Shown here: positions 1 through 8,224 of the stretch, piece after piece
How positions within the stretch are numbered: the stretch's first letter is position 1
Layout: every line of letters begins with the position of its first letter
DNA from: Paracoccus gahaiensis
GTDB taxonomy: Bacteria; Pseudomonadota; Alphaproteobacteria; Rhodobacterales; Rhodobacteraceae
Direction of reading: 5' to 3'
Assembly (NCBI RefSeq): GCF_005048225.1
Contig: NZ_SUNI01000004.1
Span: 186,001-250,000, forward strand
Length of the DNA: 64,000 bases
Program-made: the position numbers and the translations under genes
Notes under the pieces: generated by a model
Seen by the model: the letters and a program-made list of their open reading frames with translations, nothing else
The model's database searches: none
Told to the model about the DNA's origin: nothing

Positions 1-684
1 GGGCGCCTTGGGGGTCTTCAGCGGCAGGTCGGCGGCGATGCCTTGGCGGCGCGCATCACAATGCTCGTTCACCGGGCACAGCGCGCAGACGGGCCGGCGC
101 GGGGTGCAGATCGTCGCGCCCAGATCCATCATCGCCTGCGCGTAATCCCCGGGCCGCTGCTGGGGCGTCAGCGTTTCTGCCAGGGCCACCAGCTCGGGCT
201 TGGCGCGCGGCAGCGGCGTCTGCACGGCGAACAGGCGCGAGACCACGCGTTCCACATTGCCGTCCACCACCGTCTCGGGGCGGTCGAAGGCGATGGCCGC
301 GATCGCCGCCGAGGTATAGGGGCCGATCCCGGGCAGGGCGGTCAGCCCCTCGCGCGTGTCGGGAAAGCCGCCCAGATCGGCCACGGCGCGGGCGCAGGCC
401 AGCAGATTGCGGGCGCGGGCGTAGTATCCAAGCCCCGCCCATTCGCCCATGACCTGCGCGTCGGGCGCGGCGGCCAGCGCCTGCACCGTGGGCCAGATCG
501 TCGTGAAGCGCAGGAAATACGCCTTGACCGCCGCGACGGTGGTCTGCTGCAGCATCACCTCGGACAGCCAGATGCGATAGGGATCGGGGGCGGCACCCTG
601 CGGCGGCATGCGCCAAGGCAGGGCGCGGGCATGGCGGTCATACCAAGCCAGAAGGACGGGGGCGATCACCTTGCTTTCACGCAA
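1..684 (-). CDS. mutY: A/G-specific adenine glycosylase MutY (C-terminus beyond window)
   Basis: Base-excision repair glycosylase that removes adenine mispaired with 8-oxoguanine. The visible 228 codons show the helix-hairpin-helix glycosylase fold: catalytic Glu at about residue 42 in WLSEVMLQQT, the hairpin LPGIGPYT at 117-124, catalytic Asp at 141 in VVDGNVERV, and a [4Fe-4S] cluster with cysteines at about 193, 200, 203 and 209 (spacing C-X6-C-X2-C-X5-C). The C-terminal 8-oxoG recognition domain lies off the left edge. The start is uncertain: an in-frame TAA precedes TTG at 684, and a GTG at 669 is the other option; no ATG precedes the conserved WYDRHARALPWR. The gene is divergent from the DciA-like gene. 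Identity is very secure. Confidence 0.95.
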   Translation of the reverse strand, partial: MRESKVIAPVLLAWYDRHARALPWRMPPQGAAPDPYRIWLSEVMLQQTTVAAVKAYFLRFTTIWPTVQALAAAPDAQVMGEWAGLGYYARARNLLACARAVADLGGFPDTREGLTALPGIGPYTSAAIAAIAFDRPETVVDGNVERVVSRLFAVQTPLPRAKPELVALAETLTPQQRPGDYAQAMMDLGATICTPRRPVCALCPVNEHCDARRQGIAADLPLKTPKAP

Positions 685-769
685 TTATGTGGGCTCTTTC
701 GGACAGGCGCGCTTTCATCCGGGGGGATGGCTGGCTAAGGATGAGGGCGTGATAGCAGCAAAGGCGCCC

Positions 770-1294
770 ATGGCCCACCCGTCCGGCACATCCAAGACCC
801 GGCCCCGTCGCCGCAGCCGCGGCTTCCAGGCGGCGGCCACGCTTTTGGCCGACCGCGTGCAGAAGGCGGCCGAGGGACGGGGATTCGCCGTGGCCCGCCT
901 GCTGACCAACTGGGCCGAGATCGCCGGACCGCAGCTGGCCGCCGTGACGCGCCCCGTGCGCGTCAGCCATTCGCGCGGCGGGTTCGGCGCCACGCTGACG
1001 CTGCTGACCACCGGGCCGATGGCCCCCATGGTGGAGATGCAGCTGCCGCAGCTGCGCGACCGGGTGAACGCCTGCTATGGCTACAACGCCGTGCAGCGGA
1101 TCACCCTGACCCAGACCGCCGCCTCGGGCTTTGCCGAGGGGCAGGCGGCCTTCGCCCATGCGCCGCGCGCGCCCAAGGCCCCCGATCCCGCGCTGCTGGC
1201 GCGGGCCGAGGGCGTGGCGCAGCAGTTCACCGATCCGACCCTGGCTCAGGCCATGGCGCAGCTGGCGCTGAACGTCGCCAGCCGCAAGACCTGA
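770..1294 (+). CDS. DciA-like DUF721 protein
   Basis: A 174-residue basic protein of the DUF721 group. The N-terminus is rich in Arg/Lys, followed by a compact DUF721 domain (about residues 20-120, with LLTNWAEIAGP and GGFGATLTLLTTGPMAPM). DUF721 proteins include DciA, which loads the replicative helicase in bacteria lacking DnaC, so a role in replication is likely but not shown here. The start is ATG at 770 with AAAGG just upstream. GTG at 749 has a better-spaced AAGGA and would add seven residues. It is divergent from mutY and followed after 34 bases by the DsbA-like gene. In relatives the same trio is commonly followed by smc, which is absent here. Confidence 0.82.
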   Translation: MAHPSGTSKTRPRRRSRGFQAAATLLADRVQKAAEGRGFAVARLLTNWAEIAGPQLAAVTRPVRVSHSRGGFGATLTLLTTGPMAPMVEMQLPQLRDRVNACYGYNAVQRITLTQTAASGFAEGQAAFAHAPRAPKAPDPALLARAEGVAQQFTDPTLAQAMAQLALNVASRKT

Positions 1295-1328
1295 CCGACC
1301 CGACATGACAACCCTGAAAGGACGTCCC

Positions 1329-1952
1329 ATGTTTCTCCGCTCTGCCGCGACCGTCTTCGCGCTGACCCTGGCCGCCCCCGTCTTGGCCCAGGAGGCCGCC
1401 ACCCCCGAGACCCTGCCCGACATCGCGCAGGGCGCCGAGGACGCGCCCGTGACCATGATCGAATATGCCAGCTTCACCTGCGGGCATTGCGCCAACTTCC
1501 ACACCGACGTCTATCCGCAGCTGAAGGCCGACTATATCGACACCGGCATGGTCCGCTTCGTGCAGCGCGACGTCTATTTCGACCAGCCCGGCCTGTGGGC
1601 GGGGATCTTGGCGCGCTGCGGCGGGGATGACCGCTTCTATCCCGTCTCGGGGATGCTGTTCGACGAGCAGGCCACCTGGCTGGCCGGGGGCACGGGCGAC
1701 GAGATCGCCGCCAACCTGCGCCGGATCGGCCTGAAGGCCGGGATGACCGAGGATCAGATGACCGCCTGCTGGAACGACACCGGCAAGGTCGAGCAGCTGA
1801 TCGCGACCTTCCAGGCCAATGCCACCGCCGACGAGATCGAGGCCACCCCGACCTTCATCATCGGCGGCGAGAAGGTCTCGAACCAGCCGTGGGACAGCAT
1901 GAAGGCCGTCATCGACGAGAAGCTGGCGGAGGCCCAGCCCGCCGCCGAGTAA
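1329..1952 (+). CDS. Secreted DsbA-family thioredoxin-fold protein
   Basis: Periplasmic thiol-disulfide oxidoreductase of 207 residues. The first 20 residues form a signal peptide (MFLRSAATVFALTLAAPVLA). The active site is CGHC at 51-54 in EYASFTCGHCANFH, and the cis-Pro loop is EATPTFIIGG near residue 175, as in the DsbA/BdbD/ScsC group. The ribosome site GAAAGGA lies seven bases before the ATG and decides the start over an in-frame ATG 24 bases upstream. The partner could be extracytoplasmic protein folding or cytochrome maturation; the sequence does not say which. It probably shares a transcript with the DciA-like gene. Confidence 0.9.
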   Translation: MFLRSAATVFALTLAAPVLAQEAATPETLPDIAQGAEDAPVTMIEYASFTCGHCANFHTDVYPQLKADYIDTGMVRFVQRDVYFDQPGLWAGILARCGGDDRFYPVSGMLFDEQATWLAGGTGDEIAANLRRIGLKAGMTEDQMTACWNDTGKVEQLIATFQANATADEIEATPTFIIGGEKVSNQPWDSMKAVIDEKLAEAQPAAE

Positions 1953-2069
1953 GGCCCGACCGGCGCGCTTTGGCCGGTCCCTCTTCGGACGATTGAATTT
2001 CGTCCGGACCGGCGGCACAGTTCGCGCGTGGCGCCTCGGGGCGTCGCGCGTCATCAGGGACCGTCAGTC

Positions 2070-2516
2070 ATGATTCAGGAATTCAAGACCTTCATCGCCC
2101 GCGGCAATGTCATCGACCTTGCCGTGGGCATCATCATCGGCGCGGCCTTCACGGGCATCGTCAACTCTCTGGTCGTCGACCTGATCAATCCGATCCTGGG
2201 CCTGATGACCGGCGGCATCGACTTCACGGACAAGTATTTCGTCCTGTCGGGCAGCGTGCCCGACAACGCCAGCCTGGGGGCGGCGCGGGATTCCGGCGCG
2301 GCGATCTTCGCCTATGGCTCGTTCCTGATGGCACTCTTGAACTTCCTGATCGTGGCCTGGGCCGTCTTCCTGCTGGTCAAGGGCGTGAACCGCCTGCAAA
2401 GCCTGGCCGTGCGCGAGAAGAAGGCCGAGGAGGCCGTGGCCCCCACCGGCCCCAGCCAGGAGGAGCTGCTGGCGCAGATCCGCGACCTGCTGGCCGATCG
2501 CGCCAGTCCGGTCTGA
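2070..2516 (+). CDS. mscL: Large-conductance mechanosensitive channel MscL
   Basis: Inner-membrane channel that opens under membrane tension to release solutes on hypo-osmotic shock. At 148 residues it has the family length. The N-terminal helix [20 protein letters not shown] leads into TM1 (about 15-40, with [20 protein letters not shown]), a periplasmic loop, TM2 (about 77-105) and a cytoplasmic coiled tail with acidic and basic charges (VREKKAEEA). ATG at 2070 follows AGGGA by nine bases. It stands alone between the DsbA-like gene and the convergent alanine dehydrogenase gene. Confidence 0.97.
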   Translation: MIQEFKTFIARGNVIDLAVGIIIGAAFTGIVNSLVVDLINPILGLMTGGIDFTDKYFVLSGSVPDNASLGAARDSGAAIFAYGSFLMALLNFLIVAWAVFLLVKGVNRLQSLAVREKKAEEAVAPTGPSQEELLAQIRDLLADRASPV

Positions 2517-2526
2517 CGCGCCGCGC

Positions 2527-3645
2527 CTACTGCCCCAGCAGGGCGTCGGGGGTGATCGCCTCCAGCCCAAGCGCCTTGCCCACCGGGGGCGAGGTCAGCT
2601 GCCCCTCGTGCACCGACAGGCCCGCGCGCAGATGCGCGTCGTCGCTCAGCGCGCGCCGCCAGCCCTTGTCGGCCAGCGCCAGCAGATGCGGCATCGTCAC
2701 GTTGCCAAGCGCCTGCGTCGCGGTGAGCGCGACCGCGCCGGGCATGTTGGCCACGCAGTAATGCACGATCCCGTCCACCTCGTAGATCGGGTCCTGATGG
2801 GTGGTGGCGCGCGAGGTCTGGAAGCAGCCGCCCTGGTCGATGGCCACGTCGACCAGCACCGCGCCCGGCGGCATGGTGGCCAGCTGGTCGCGGCTGATCA
2901 GCTTGGGGGCGGCGGCGCCGGGGATCAGCACCGCCCCGATCACCATGTCGGCGCTGCGGATCGCCTCGGCCGTGGCCGCGGCACTGGCGAATTGCGTGGT
3001 CAGGCGGCCCATGAAGATGTCGTCCAGAAAGGACAGGCGCGGCACGGAGCGGTCCATGACCGTCACGTTGGCGCCCATGCCCACCGCGACGCGCGCCGCG
3101 GCCGTGCCCACGACCCCGCCGCCGATCACGACGACATTCGCGGGCCGCACGCCCGGCACGCCGCCCATCAGCACGCCGCGCCCGCCATTGGCCTTCTGCA
3201 GCGCCCATGATCCGACCTGGGGGGCCAGCCGCCCCGCGACCTCGGACATCGGCGCCAGCAAAGGCAGGCCGCCCCGCGCATCCGTCACCGTCTCGTAGGC
3301 GATGGCGGTCACGCCGCTGTCCAGCAGGTCGCGGGTCTGGTCGGCATCGGGCGCCAGATGCAGATAGGTGAACAGGATCTGCCCCCGCGCCAGCATCCGC
3401 CGCTCGGCCGCCTGCGGCTCCTTGACCTTGATGATCAGGTCCGCATCACCGAAGACCGAGGCCGCATCCGGCACGATCCGCGCGCCCGCATCGGTATAGT
3501 CGTTGTCGGCAAATCCCGCGCCCTCGCCCGCGCCGGTCTGGACCAGCACCTCATGGCCGCGTCCCACGGCCTCGGCGGCGGCGGCGGGGGTCAGGCCGAC
3601 GCGGAATTCCTGCGGCTTGATCTCTTTGGGGCATCCGATCTTCAT
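2527..3645 (-). CDS. ald: Alanine dehydrogenase
   Basis: Cytosolic NAD-dependent L-alanine dehydrogenase (alanine to pyruvate and ammonia), 372 residues, the usual length. N-terminal MKIGCPKEIKPQEFRVGLTP is the family signature. Catalytic Lys74 (IIKVKEP) and His96 (YLHLAPD) are present, and the Rossmann loop is GGGVVG at 175-180. ATG at 3645 is preceded by AGGGAGAG; an open frame continues upstream but has no family similarity. The gene is divergent from an Lrp/AsnC regulator, a common arrangement for alanine-responsive control of ald. It converges on mscL with ten bases between stops. Confidence 0.96.
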   Translation of the reverse strand: MKIGCPKEIKPQEFRVGLTPAAAAEAVGRGHEVLVQTGAGEGAGFADNDYTDAGARIVPDAASVFGDADLIIKVKEPQAAERRMLARGQILFTYLHLAPDADQTRDLLDSGVTAIAYETVTDARGGLPLLAPMSEVAGRLAPQVGSWALQKANGGRGVLMGGVPGVRPANVVVIGGGVVGTAAARVAVGMGANVTVMDRSVPRLSFLDDIFMGRLTTQFASAAATAEAIRSADMVIGAVLIPGAAAPKLISRDQLATMPPGAVLVDVAIDQGGCFQTSRATTHQDPIYEVDGIVHYCVANMPGAVALTATQALGNVTMPHLLALADKGWRRALSDDAHLRAGLSVHEGQLTSPPVGKALGLEAITPDALLGQ

Positions 3646-3778
3646 GGCTCTCTCCCTGATCCATTTGCCCCATCCTGACACCCCTGGCCCGCAAGGTGCT
3701 GCGAAGCTGGCCGCCCCGGCGCCACCCGCGTCGAAGAACCTGCTGGAATGCGGCGGAGGGATCGAAGAAACTGCCGCC

Positions 3779-4240
3779 ATGGCCGATCTTGACGCAACAG
3801 ACCGACGCATCCTGTCCCTTCTTCAGAAAGAGGGGCGAATCAGCAATGCCGAGCTGGCGCTGCGGGTCCACCTGTCCCCCTCGGCCTGCCACAGGCGGGT
3901 GCAGCGGCTGGAGGAGGCGGGGGTGATCTCGGGCTATGTGGCGCTGCTGGACGCCCGTGCGCTGCGCCGCCAGACGACGGTCTTCGTCGAGATCACGCTG
4001 TCGGGCCAGGCCGACGAGGTGCTGGATGCCTTCGAGCGCGGCGTGCGCACCATCCCTGACGTGCTGGAATGCCACTTGATGGCCGGCACGGCGGATTACC
4101 TGCTCAAGATCGTGGTCGAGGACACCGACGACTTCGCCCGCATCCACCGCCAGCATCTGTCGCGCCTGCCCGGCGTGGCGCAGATGCATTCCAGCTTCGC
4201 CCTGCGCACCGTCTTTCGCACGACCGCCATTCCCGTCTGA
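3779..4240 (+). CDS. Lrp/AsnC-family transcriptional regulator
   Basis: A 153-residue regulator with an N-terminal winged helix (residues 1-60: LDATDRRILSLLQKEGRISN, then LSPSACHRRVQRLEEAGVI) and a C-terminal RAM/AsnC ligand-binding domain (about 65-148, with DVLECHLMAGTADYLLKIVV). Such proteins form octamers that bind amino acids. Its position 133 bases from, and divergent to, ald suggests it senses alanine and controls that gene (AldR/PutR type). The shared upstream region is the likely operator region, but I could not define a convincing repeat in it. The ATG lacks a strong ribosome site; upstream in-frame sequence overlaps ald and is not family-like. Confidence 0.92.
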   Translation: MADLDATDRRILSLLQKEGRISNAELALRVHLSPSACHRRVQRLEEAGVISGYVALLDARALRRQTTVFVEITLSGQADEVLDAFERGVRTIPDVLECHLMAGTADYLLKIVVEDTDDFARIHRQHLSRLPGVAQMHSSFALRTVFRTTAIPV

Positions 4241-4343
4241 CCGGGTTGCGTCAGATTGTCGCGATTATGTGCCGGTCCACCGGACCCTTCCGGCCGCTGC
4301 GGCGTTTCAAGCGCAGACATAACAGCCATGGGAGGCCACGATC

Positions 4344-5156
4344 ATGACCACGCCGTTCAAAGCCCTGCTGCGGGGCACGCAGATTGCCGCGACCGCCAGC
4401 CTTCTGGCGACCACCGCATTGGCCCAGACCACGACCATCGACACGCCGCAGGGCAACAGCGTCATCGTTCCCGACGATGCGCTGGAAGAGCAGCCCTCGG
4501 GCGGGTTCATTCGCGAAAGCGACTATCCCCGCTTCGAGAGTATCGAGAATTACCAGGCCATCGCGGACACGCTGACCGGGCAGGGCTATTCCGACATCTT
4601 CATCCAGCGCGAGGGCCCGATCCTGACCGTGACCGCGCAGCGCGCCGGCGTGCCGATCGAGCTGGTCTACAGCACCGCCAATGCGCGGCTCGTGTCGGTC
4701 GACGGGGTCGAGACGCGGGCCGAGCCCGAGGGCTCGTCCGCGGGTGATCTGGCAGGCGCGCCCACCGGCAGCGGAACGACCCCGGGCGAGGACGCGACGG
4801 CCCCGGGCGAGGATGCGGCAGAGGACGGCACCGACACGCCCGCCGACGGGGTTGCAGATGGGGCCACCGACGGGTCCGGCGATACGCCCGAGGGGTCGGA
4901 GGACAGCGGGTCTGACGACGGCGGCTCGGAGGGTGCCGGGACCGATGGCGGCTCCGAAGGGGGCGGGGCCGATGGTGGATCTGATGGTTCCAACTCGGAT
5001 GGCGGCGATTCGGACGGCGGCGGGTCCGAAGGCGGCGAGTCCGGTGGTGAGTCCGGCGGCGACTCCGATGGCGGCGGGTCCGATGGCGGCGACTCCGATG
5101 GCGGCGACTCGGGCGGCGGCGATTCGGACGGGGGCGAGGGCGACAGCGACGGCTGA
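4344..5156 (+). CDS. Secreted protein with Gly/Ser/Asp-rich repetitive tail
   Basis: A 270-residue exported protein with three parts. Residues 1-27 are a signal peptide ending ATTALAQ. Residues 30-125 form a small folded domain (YPRFESIENYQAIADTLTGQ onwards, ending STANARLVSVDG) that resembles a PepSY-like module by eye; I am not sure. From about residue 128 the protein is a disordered tail, first Glu/Gly/Ala/Pro-rich, then more than 80 residues almost only Gly, Ser, Asp and Glu in short units such as SDGGDSDGG. GGAGG sits eight bases before the ATG. A strong bidirectional terminator follows. The acidic tail could bind calcium or act as a spacer in the periplasm or outside the cell. Confidence 0.75.
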   Translation: MTTPFKALLRGTQIAATASLLATTALAQTTTIDTPQGNSVIVPDDALEEQPSGGFIRESDYPRFESIENYQAIADTLTGQGYSDIFIQREGPILTVTAQRAGVPIELVYSTANARLVSVDGVETRAEPEGSSAGDLAGAPTGSGTTPGEDATAPGEDAAEDGTDTPADGVADGATDGSGDTPEGSEDSGSDDGGSEGAGTDGGSEGGGADGGSDGSNSDGGDSDGGGSEGGESGGESGGDSDGGGSDGGDSDGGDSGGGDSDGGEGDSDG

Positions 5157-5216
5157 CCCCTCCGGCCCTGCGGCGCGATCACCCCGATCCGCTGCAACCC
5201 GGCCGCCTGAATGAAG

Positions 5217-5249
5217 AAAACCCCCGCGACACGCCGTCGCGGGGGTTTT
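5217..5249. terminator. Bidirectional rho-independent terminator
   Basis: Perfect stem of AAAACCCCCGCGAC and its complement around a five-base loop, flanked by A4 and T4, so it can end transcripts from both sides. It lies between the convergent secreted-protein gene and rpsU. Confidence 0.9.
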
Positions 5250-5273
5250 CAAATGACACAAGATCGCGTCGTC

Positions 5274-5480
5274 TTACAGCGCGCCTTCGCGCTGTGCCTT
5301 TTTACGGGCCAGCTTGCGGGCACGGCGAACGGCCTCGGCCTTTTCACGGGCTTTCTTGACCGACGGCTTCTCGAAATGCTGCTTGAGCTTCATTTCGCGG
5401 AAGACACCTTCGCGCTGAAGTTTTTTCTTCAGAGCACGAAGCGCCTGTTCGACGTTGTTGTCGCGAACATTGACCTGCAT
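5274..5480 (-). CDS. rpsU: 30S ribosomal protein S21
   Basis: Small-subunit protein bS21, 68 residues, near the mRNA exit and anti-Shine-Dalgarno site. The whole sequence matches the family: [20 protein letters not shown], then [16 protein letters not shown] and a basic Lys/Arg tail. A GGAAGGTGG ribosome site is seen upstream of the ATG. It is divergent from the COQ9 gene, a neighbour pairing common in Rhodobacteraceae, and terminates at the shared hairpin at 5217-5249. Confidence 0.97.
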   Translation of the reverse strand: MQVNVRDNNVEQALRALKKKLQREGVFREMKLKQHFEKPSVKKAREKAEAVRRARKLARKKAQREGAL

Positions 5481-5572
5481 GTGGTTGTCACCACCTTCCT
5501 AGGTTAGAGTTGATAGATTGCAGGAAGCGTCCCCCTAACAGCAGCGGGCGCATTTGTCCAGACGAGGTATGC

Positions 5573-6226
5573 ATGACCCAGACCGACCGAGACGCGCTTC
5601 TGGAGGCCGCGCTGATCCACGTGCCCTTCGAGGGGATGAACGACCTAGCCTTGGCCGCGGGCGCCCGCGACATCGGCATGAGCCCGGCCCTGGCGCGGGT
5701 GCATTTCCCGCAGGGCGGGGCCGGGCTGGCCGCCGCCTATCACCGCCGCGCCGATCAGGCCCTGCGCCAGACCCTGGCCGCCGCCCCGCCCGAGGGGCGC
5801 TTCCGCGACCGCGTGGCCCAGGCCGTCTGGCAGCGCCTGCAGCTGGTCGATCCCGAACTGGTCCGGGCGGGGGCCGCGACATTGGCCCTGCCGCAGAACG
5901 CGGCCTTGGCCTCGAAGCTGGTCTGGGAGACGGCGGATGTCATCTGGACAGGCCTCGGCGACCGCTCGCAGGACGTGAACTGGTATTCCAAGCGCGCCAC
6001 CCTGGCGGCGGTGATCTCGGCCACGGTGCTGTTCTGGCTGGGCGACGAGTCCGAGGGTCAGGCCGAGACGCGCGGCTTCATCGACCGCCGCATCGACGGG
6101 ATCATGAGCATCGAGACGGTCAAGGCCAGGCTGCGGCGCCTGCCCGGCGCCTCGCGGCTGACCGATGCGGCCTTCGGCTGGATCAAGGCGCCCCGCGACC
6201 GCGCGCTTCCCGGCAAGATCCGCTAA
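5573..6226 (+). CDS. COQ9 family protein
   Basis: A 217-residue protein of the COQ9 family, a lipid-binding TetR-fold protein required for ubiquinone biosynthesis, where it supports the hydroxylation steps. N-terminal helices (DALLEAALIHVPFEGMND) resemble a degenerate TetR HTH and the conserved C-terminal part contains WYSKRATLAAVISATVLFWL and GFIDRRIDGIM. The ATG is preceded by GAGG. The next gene, a quinone oxidoreductase, starts nine bases after the stop, so the two are probably co-transcribed. ubiA elsewhere in the window fits a ubiquinone-using organism. Confidence 0.9.
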   Translation: MTQTDRDALLEAALIHVPFEGMNDLALAAGARDIGMSPALARVHFPQGGAGLAAAYHRRADQALRQTLAAAPPEGRFRDRVAQAVWQRLQLVDPELVRAGAATLALPQNAALASKLVWETADVIWTGLGDRSQDVNWYSKRATLAAVISATVLFWLGDESEGQAETRGFIDRRIDGIMSIETVKARLRRLPGASRLTDAAFGWIKAPRDRALPGKIR

Positions 6227-6235
6227 GGAGAGACC

Positions 6236-7231
6236 ATGTTCCCCGACACCATGACCGCGATCCAGATCGCCGCCCCCGGCGCCGCCGACCAGTTGCGCGC
6301 CACGACCCGCCCCGTGCCGGTCCCCTGCCATGACCAGATCCTGATCCGGATCGCCTATGCCGGGGTGAACCGTCCCGATGTGCTGCAGCGCTCGGGCCAG
6401 TACGCGCCCCCGCCCGGCGCGTCGGACCTGCCGGGGCTGGAGGCCTCGGGCGAGATCGTGGGCATGGGCGCGGGCGTGACCCGTTGGAAGAAGGGCGAGC
6501 AGGTCTGCGCGCTGCTGCCGGGCGGGGGCTATGCCGAATATGCGGTCTGCCACGCCGACCACGCCCTGCGCATCCCCAGGGGCCTGGCCCTGCGAGAGGG
6601 CGCCTGCCTGCCCGAGACCGCCTTCACCGTCTGGTCCAACGTGGTCCAGCGCGGCCGGCTGACGGGGGGCGAGCGGTTCCTGGTCCATGGCGGCACCTCG
6701 GGCATCGGCATGATGGCGATCCAGATCGCCCGCGCGCTTGGCGCCCGCGTCTTCGCCACCGCCGGCAGCGACGACAAATGCGCCGCCATCAGGGCCCTGG
6801 GGGCCACGGCCATCAACTATCGCGACCAGGATTTCGTGAAGATCCTGACCGAGGCGGGCGGGGCGGACCTGATCCTCGACATGGTGGGCGGCAGCTACAT
6901 CCCGCGCAACATCAAGTCACTGGCCCAAGACGGACGGCTGGTGATGATCGCTTTCCTGGAAGGCCCCAAGGTCGAGCTGAACTTCGCCCAGATCATGGTG
7001 AACCGCCTGACGGTCACCGGCGCGACCCTGCGCCCCCAGTCCGACGTGGCCAAGGCCGAGATCGCCGACCGGCTGCGCAAGCAGCTCTGGCCGATGATCG
7101 GCGCAGGCGCGGTGGGTGTGACCATCGACAGCGAGTTCCCCCTGGCCGAGGCCTCCGAGGCCCACCGCCGCATGGAAAGCAGCGATCACATCGGCAAGAT
7201 CGTGTTGAACGTGGCCGGCGACGGCGCCTGA
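6236..7231 (+). CDS. NAD(P)H-quinone oxidoreductase, zeta-crystallin type
   Basis: Medium-chain reductase of 331 residues, the PIG3/QOR subgroup that lacks zinc. The N-terminal GroES-like domain carries YAGVNRPDVLQRSGQYAPPP (41-60). The cofactor-binding Rossmann domain has HGGTSGIGMMAIQIA at 151-165. AAGGAGAG lies three bases before the ATG at 6236; ATG at 6251 is possible but less well placed. Close spacing with the COQ9 gene suggests shared transcription and a quinone-related redox role. Substrate cannot be told from sequence. Confidence 0.9.
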   Translation: MFPDTMTAIQIAAPGAADQLRATTRPVPVPCHDQILIRIAYAGVNRPDVLQRSGQYAPPPGASDLPGLEASGEIVGMGAGVTRWKKGEQVCALLPGGGYAEYAVCHADHALRIPRGLALREGACLPETAFTVWSNVVQRGRLTGGERFLVHGGTSGIGMMAIQIARALGARVFATAGSDDKCAAIRALGATAINYRDQDFVKILTEAGGADLILDMVGGSYIPRNIKSLAQDGRLVMIAFLEGPKVELNFAQIMVNRLTVTGATLRPQSDVAKAEIADRLRKQLWPMIGAGAVGVTIDSEFPLAEASEAHRRMESSDHIGKIVLNVAGDGA

Positions 7232-7241
7232 GGCGCGGCCG

Positions 7242-7274
7242 GATGCCTCCGGCGGGGATATTTGCAGACCCAAG
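7242..7274 (+). repeat. GATATTT repeat, copy 1 (short, plus orientation)
   Basis: Partial copy of the dispersed element: GGCGGGGATATTTGCAGACC followed by CAAG, in the 3' region of the quinone oxidoreductase gene. The GC hairpin arm is degenerate. It faces copy 2. Confidence 0.6.
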
Positions 7275-7322
7275 CAGCACGGTTCTGCCTTTCCTCCCGC
7301 GCCGGACCCGTGTGCGGTTTCG

Positions 7323-7370
7323 CCTTGGTTTCAATATCCTCGGGGGGTCCGGGGGGCGAAGCGCCCCCGG
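7323..7370 (-). repeat. GATATTT repeat, copy 2 (minus orientation)
   Basis: On the minus strand it reads GGGGGCGCTTCGCCCCCC, then a C-run, GAGGATATTG and CCAAGG: hairpin, C-run and GATATT core in the family order. It lies just past the 3' end of the RNase T2-like gene, facing copy 1. Confidence 0.75.
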
Positions 7371-7401
7371 CCGTCGCGGGACGCAAAAGCGGGTGTCGGG
7401 A

Positions 7402-8037
7402 TCAGCGCAACGCTTCCATCAGCACGCGCGCACGGTCGCAATCGCGTCGGGCATCGGGCGCGCAGGGGCGGGGTTGCAGATCGCGGGTCAGGCAGATGCG
7501 GACCTCGGACAGGGCCGCGTCGCGGCAGGTCACGGTGACGCCGTCGGCGGTCAGGCCGGGATTGGCCTCCAGGAAGGCCTCCTCGACGACGGCAGGGGGC
7601 AGGGTGATGTCGCGGTCGAGCGCGTCGAAGACCGGTGGCACGCGCAGCCCCTCCAACGCGTCGCGGGTGGCGGCGTAATAGCCGGTGGCCGACAGGCCGG
7701 TGCAGCGACCGTGCTTGCGCCATTGATAGGCGGCCAGCCCCGGAGATCCCATGATGTCGGCCATGGCCGCGCTGTCGCGGCGGGAGGGGTCGCGCTCGGC
7801 GGTCGGGCAGTCCTGCGGCCAGCCGCGCTCGTGCTGCGGCCAGAGCCCGTGGACGGTGAAGTCCGTCGCCGTGCCGCCGCGGCATTCCGCGGCGCCGCGC
7901 TCGTCGCCGGTGGCGCTGCACCATGCGGGCTGCCAGCTGAGCGCCAGGACATAGTAATCGAACTGCCCCGCGACATCGCGGGCGGCGAGGGGCAGGGGGA
8001 TCAGCAGGAGGGCCAGGGCCAGACAGGATGCACGCAT
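7402..8037 (-). CDS. Secreted RNase T2-family protein
   Basis: A 211-residue exported protein (signal peptide 1-19, MRASCLALALLLIPLPLAA) of the RNase T2/RNase I family of periplasmic endoribonucleases. Active-site region I is TDFTVHGLWPQH with His63. Region II is AAYQWRKHGRC with Lys108 and His109. In most members region II reads HEWxKHG; here Tyr-Gln replaces His-Glu, removing the usual acidic residue. Paired cysteines are plentiful, as expected outside the cytoplasm. It may be an active variant of an alphaproteobacterial subgroup or have reduced activity. It converges on the quinone oxidoreductase gene across two facing repeats. Confidence 0.88.
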   Translation of the reverse strand: MRASCLALALLLIPLPLAARDVAGQFDYYVLALSWQPAWCSATGDERGAAECRGGTATDFTVHGLWPQHERGWPQDCPTAERDPSRRDSAAMADIMGSPGLAAYQWRKHGRCTGLSATGYYAATRDALEGLRVPPVFDALDRDITLPPAVVEEAFLEANPGLTADGVTVTCRDAALSEVRICLTRDLQPRPCAPDARRDCDRARVLMEALR

Positions 8038-8224
8038 GGCCCCATCCTAGCCCGGCTGCGGCGCCAGGGCACGGGGCAATCGTGCGAATCCTCTTTTCCC
8101 CGGCCCCTGGAATCGCTATACGACCCGGCAATTCCCCCCGAAAACGAGGAATGGCAGCCGCCAAAGCCGTTTTTCCGGCCTACACCCCCATGCTCGGGAC
8201 ATGAGACACGCGAAGGAGACTGAC

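Noticed and set aside
6484..8223. 579-codon plus-strand open frame across the quinone reductase and RNase T2 genes
   Set aside because: Crosses two clear genes in other frames, low-complexity Arg/Gly composition.
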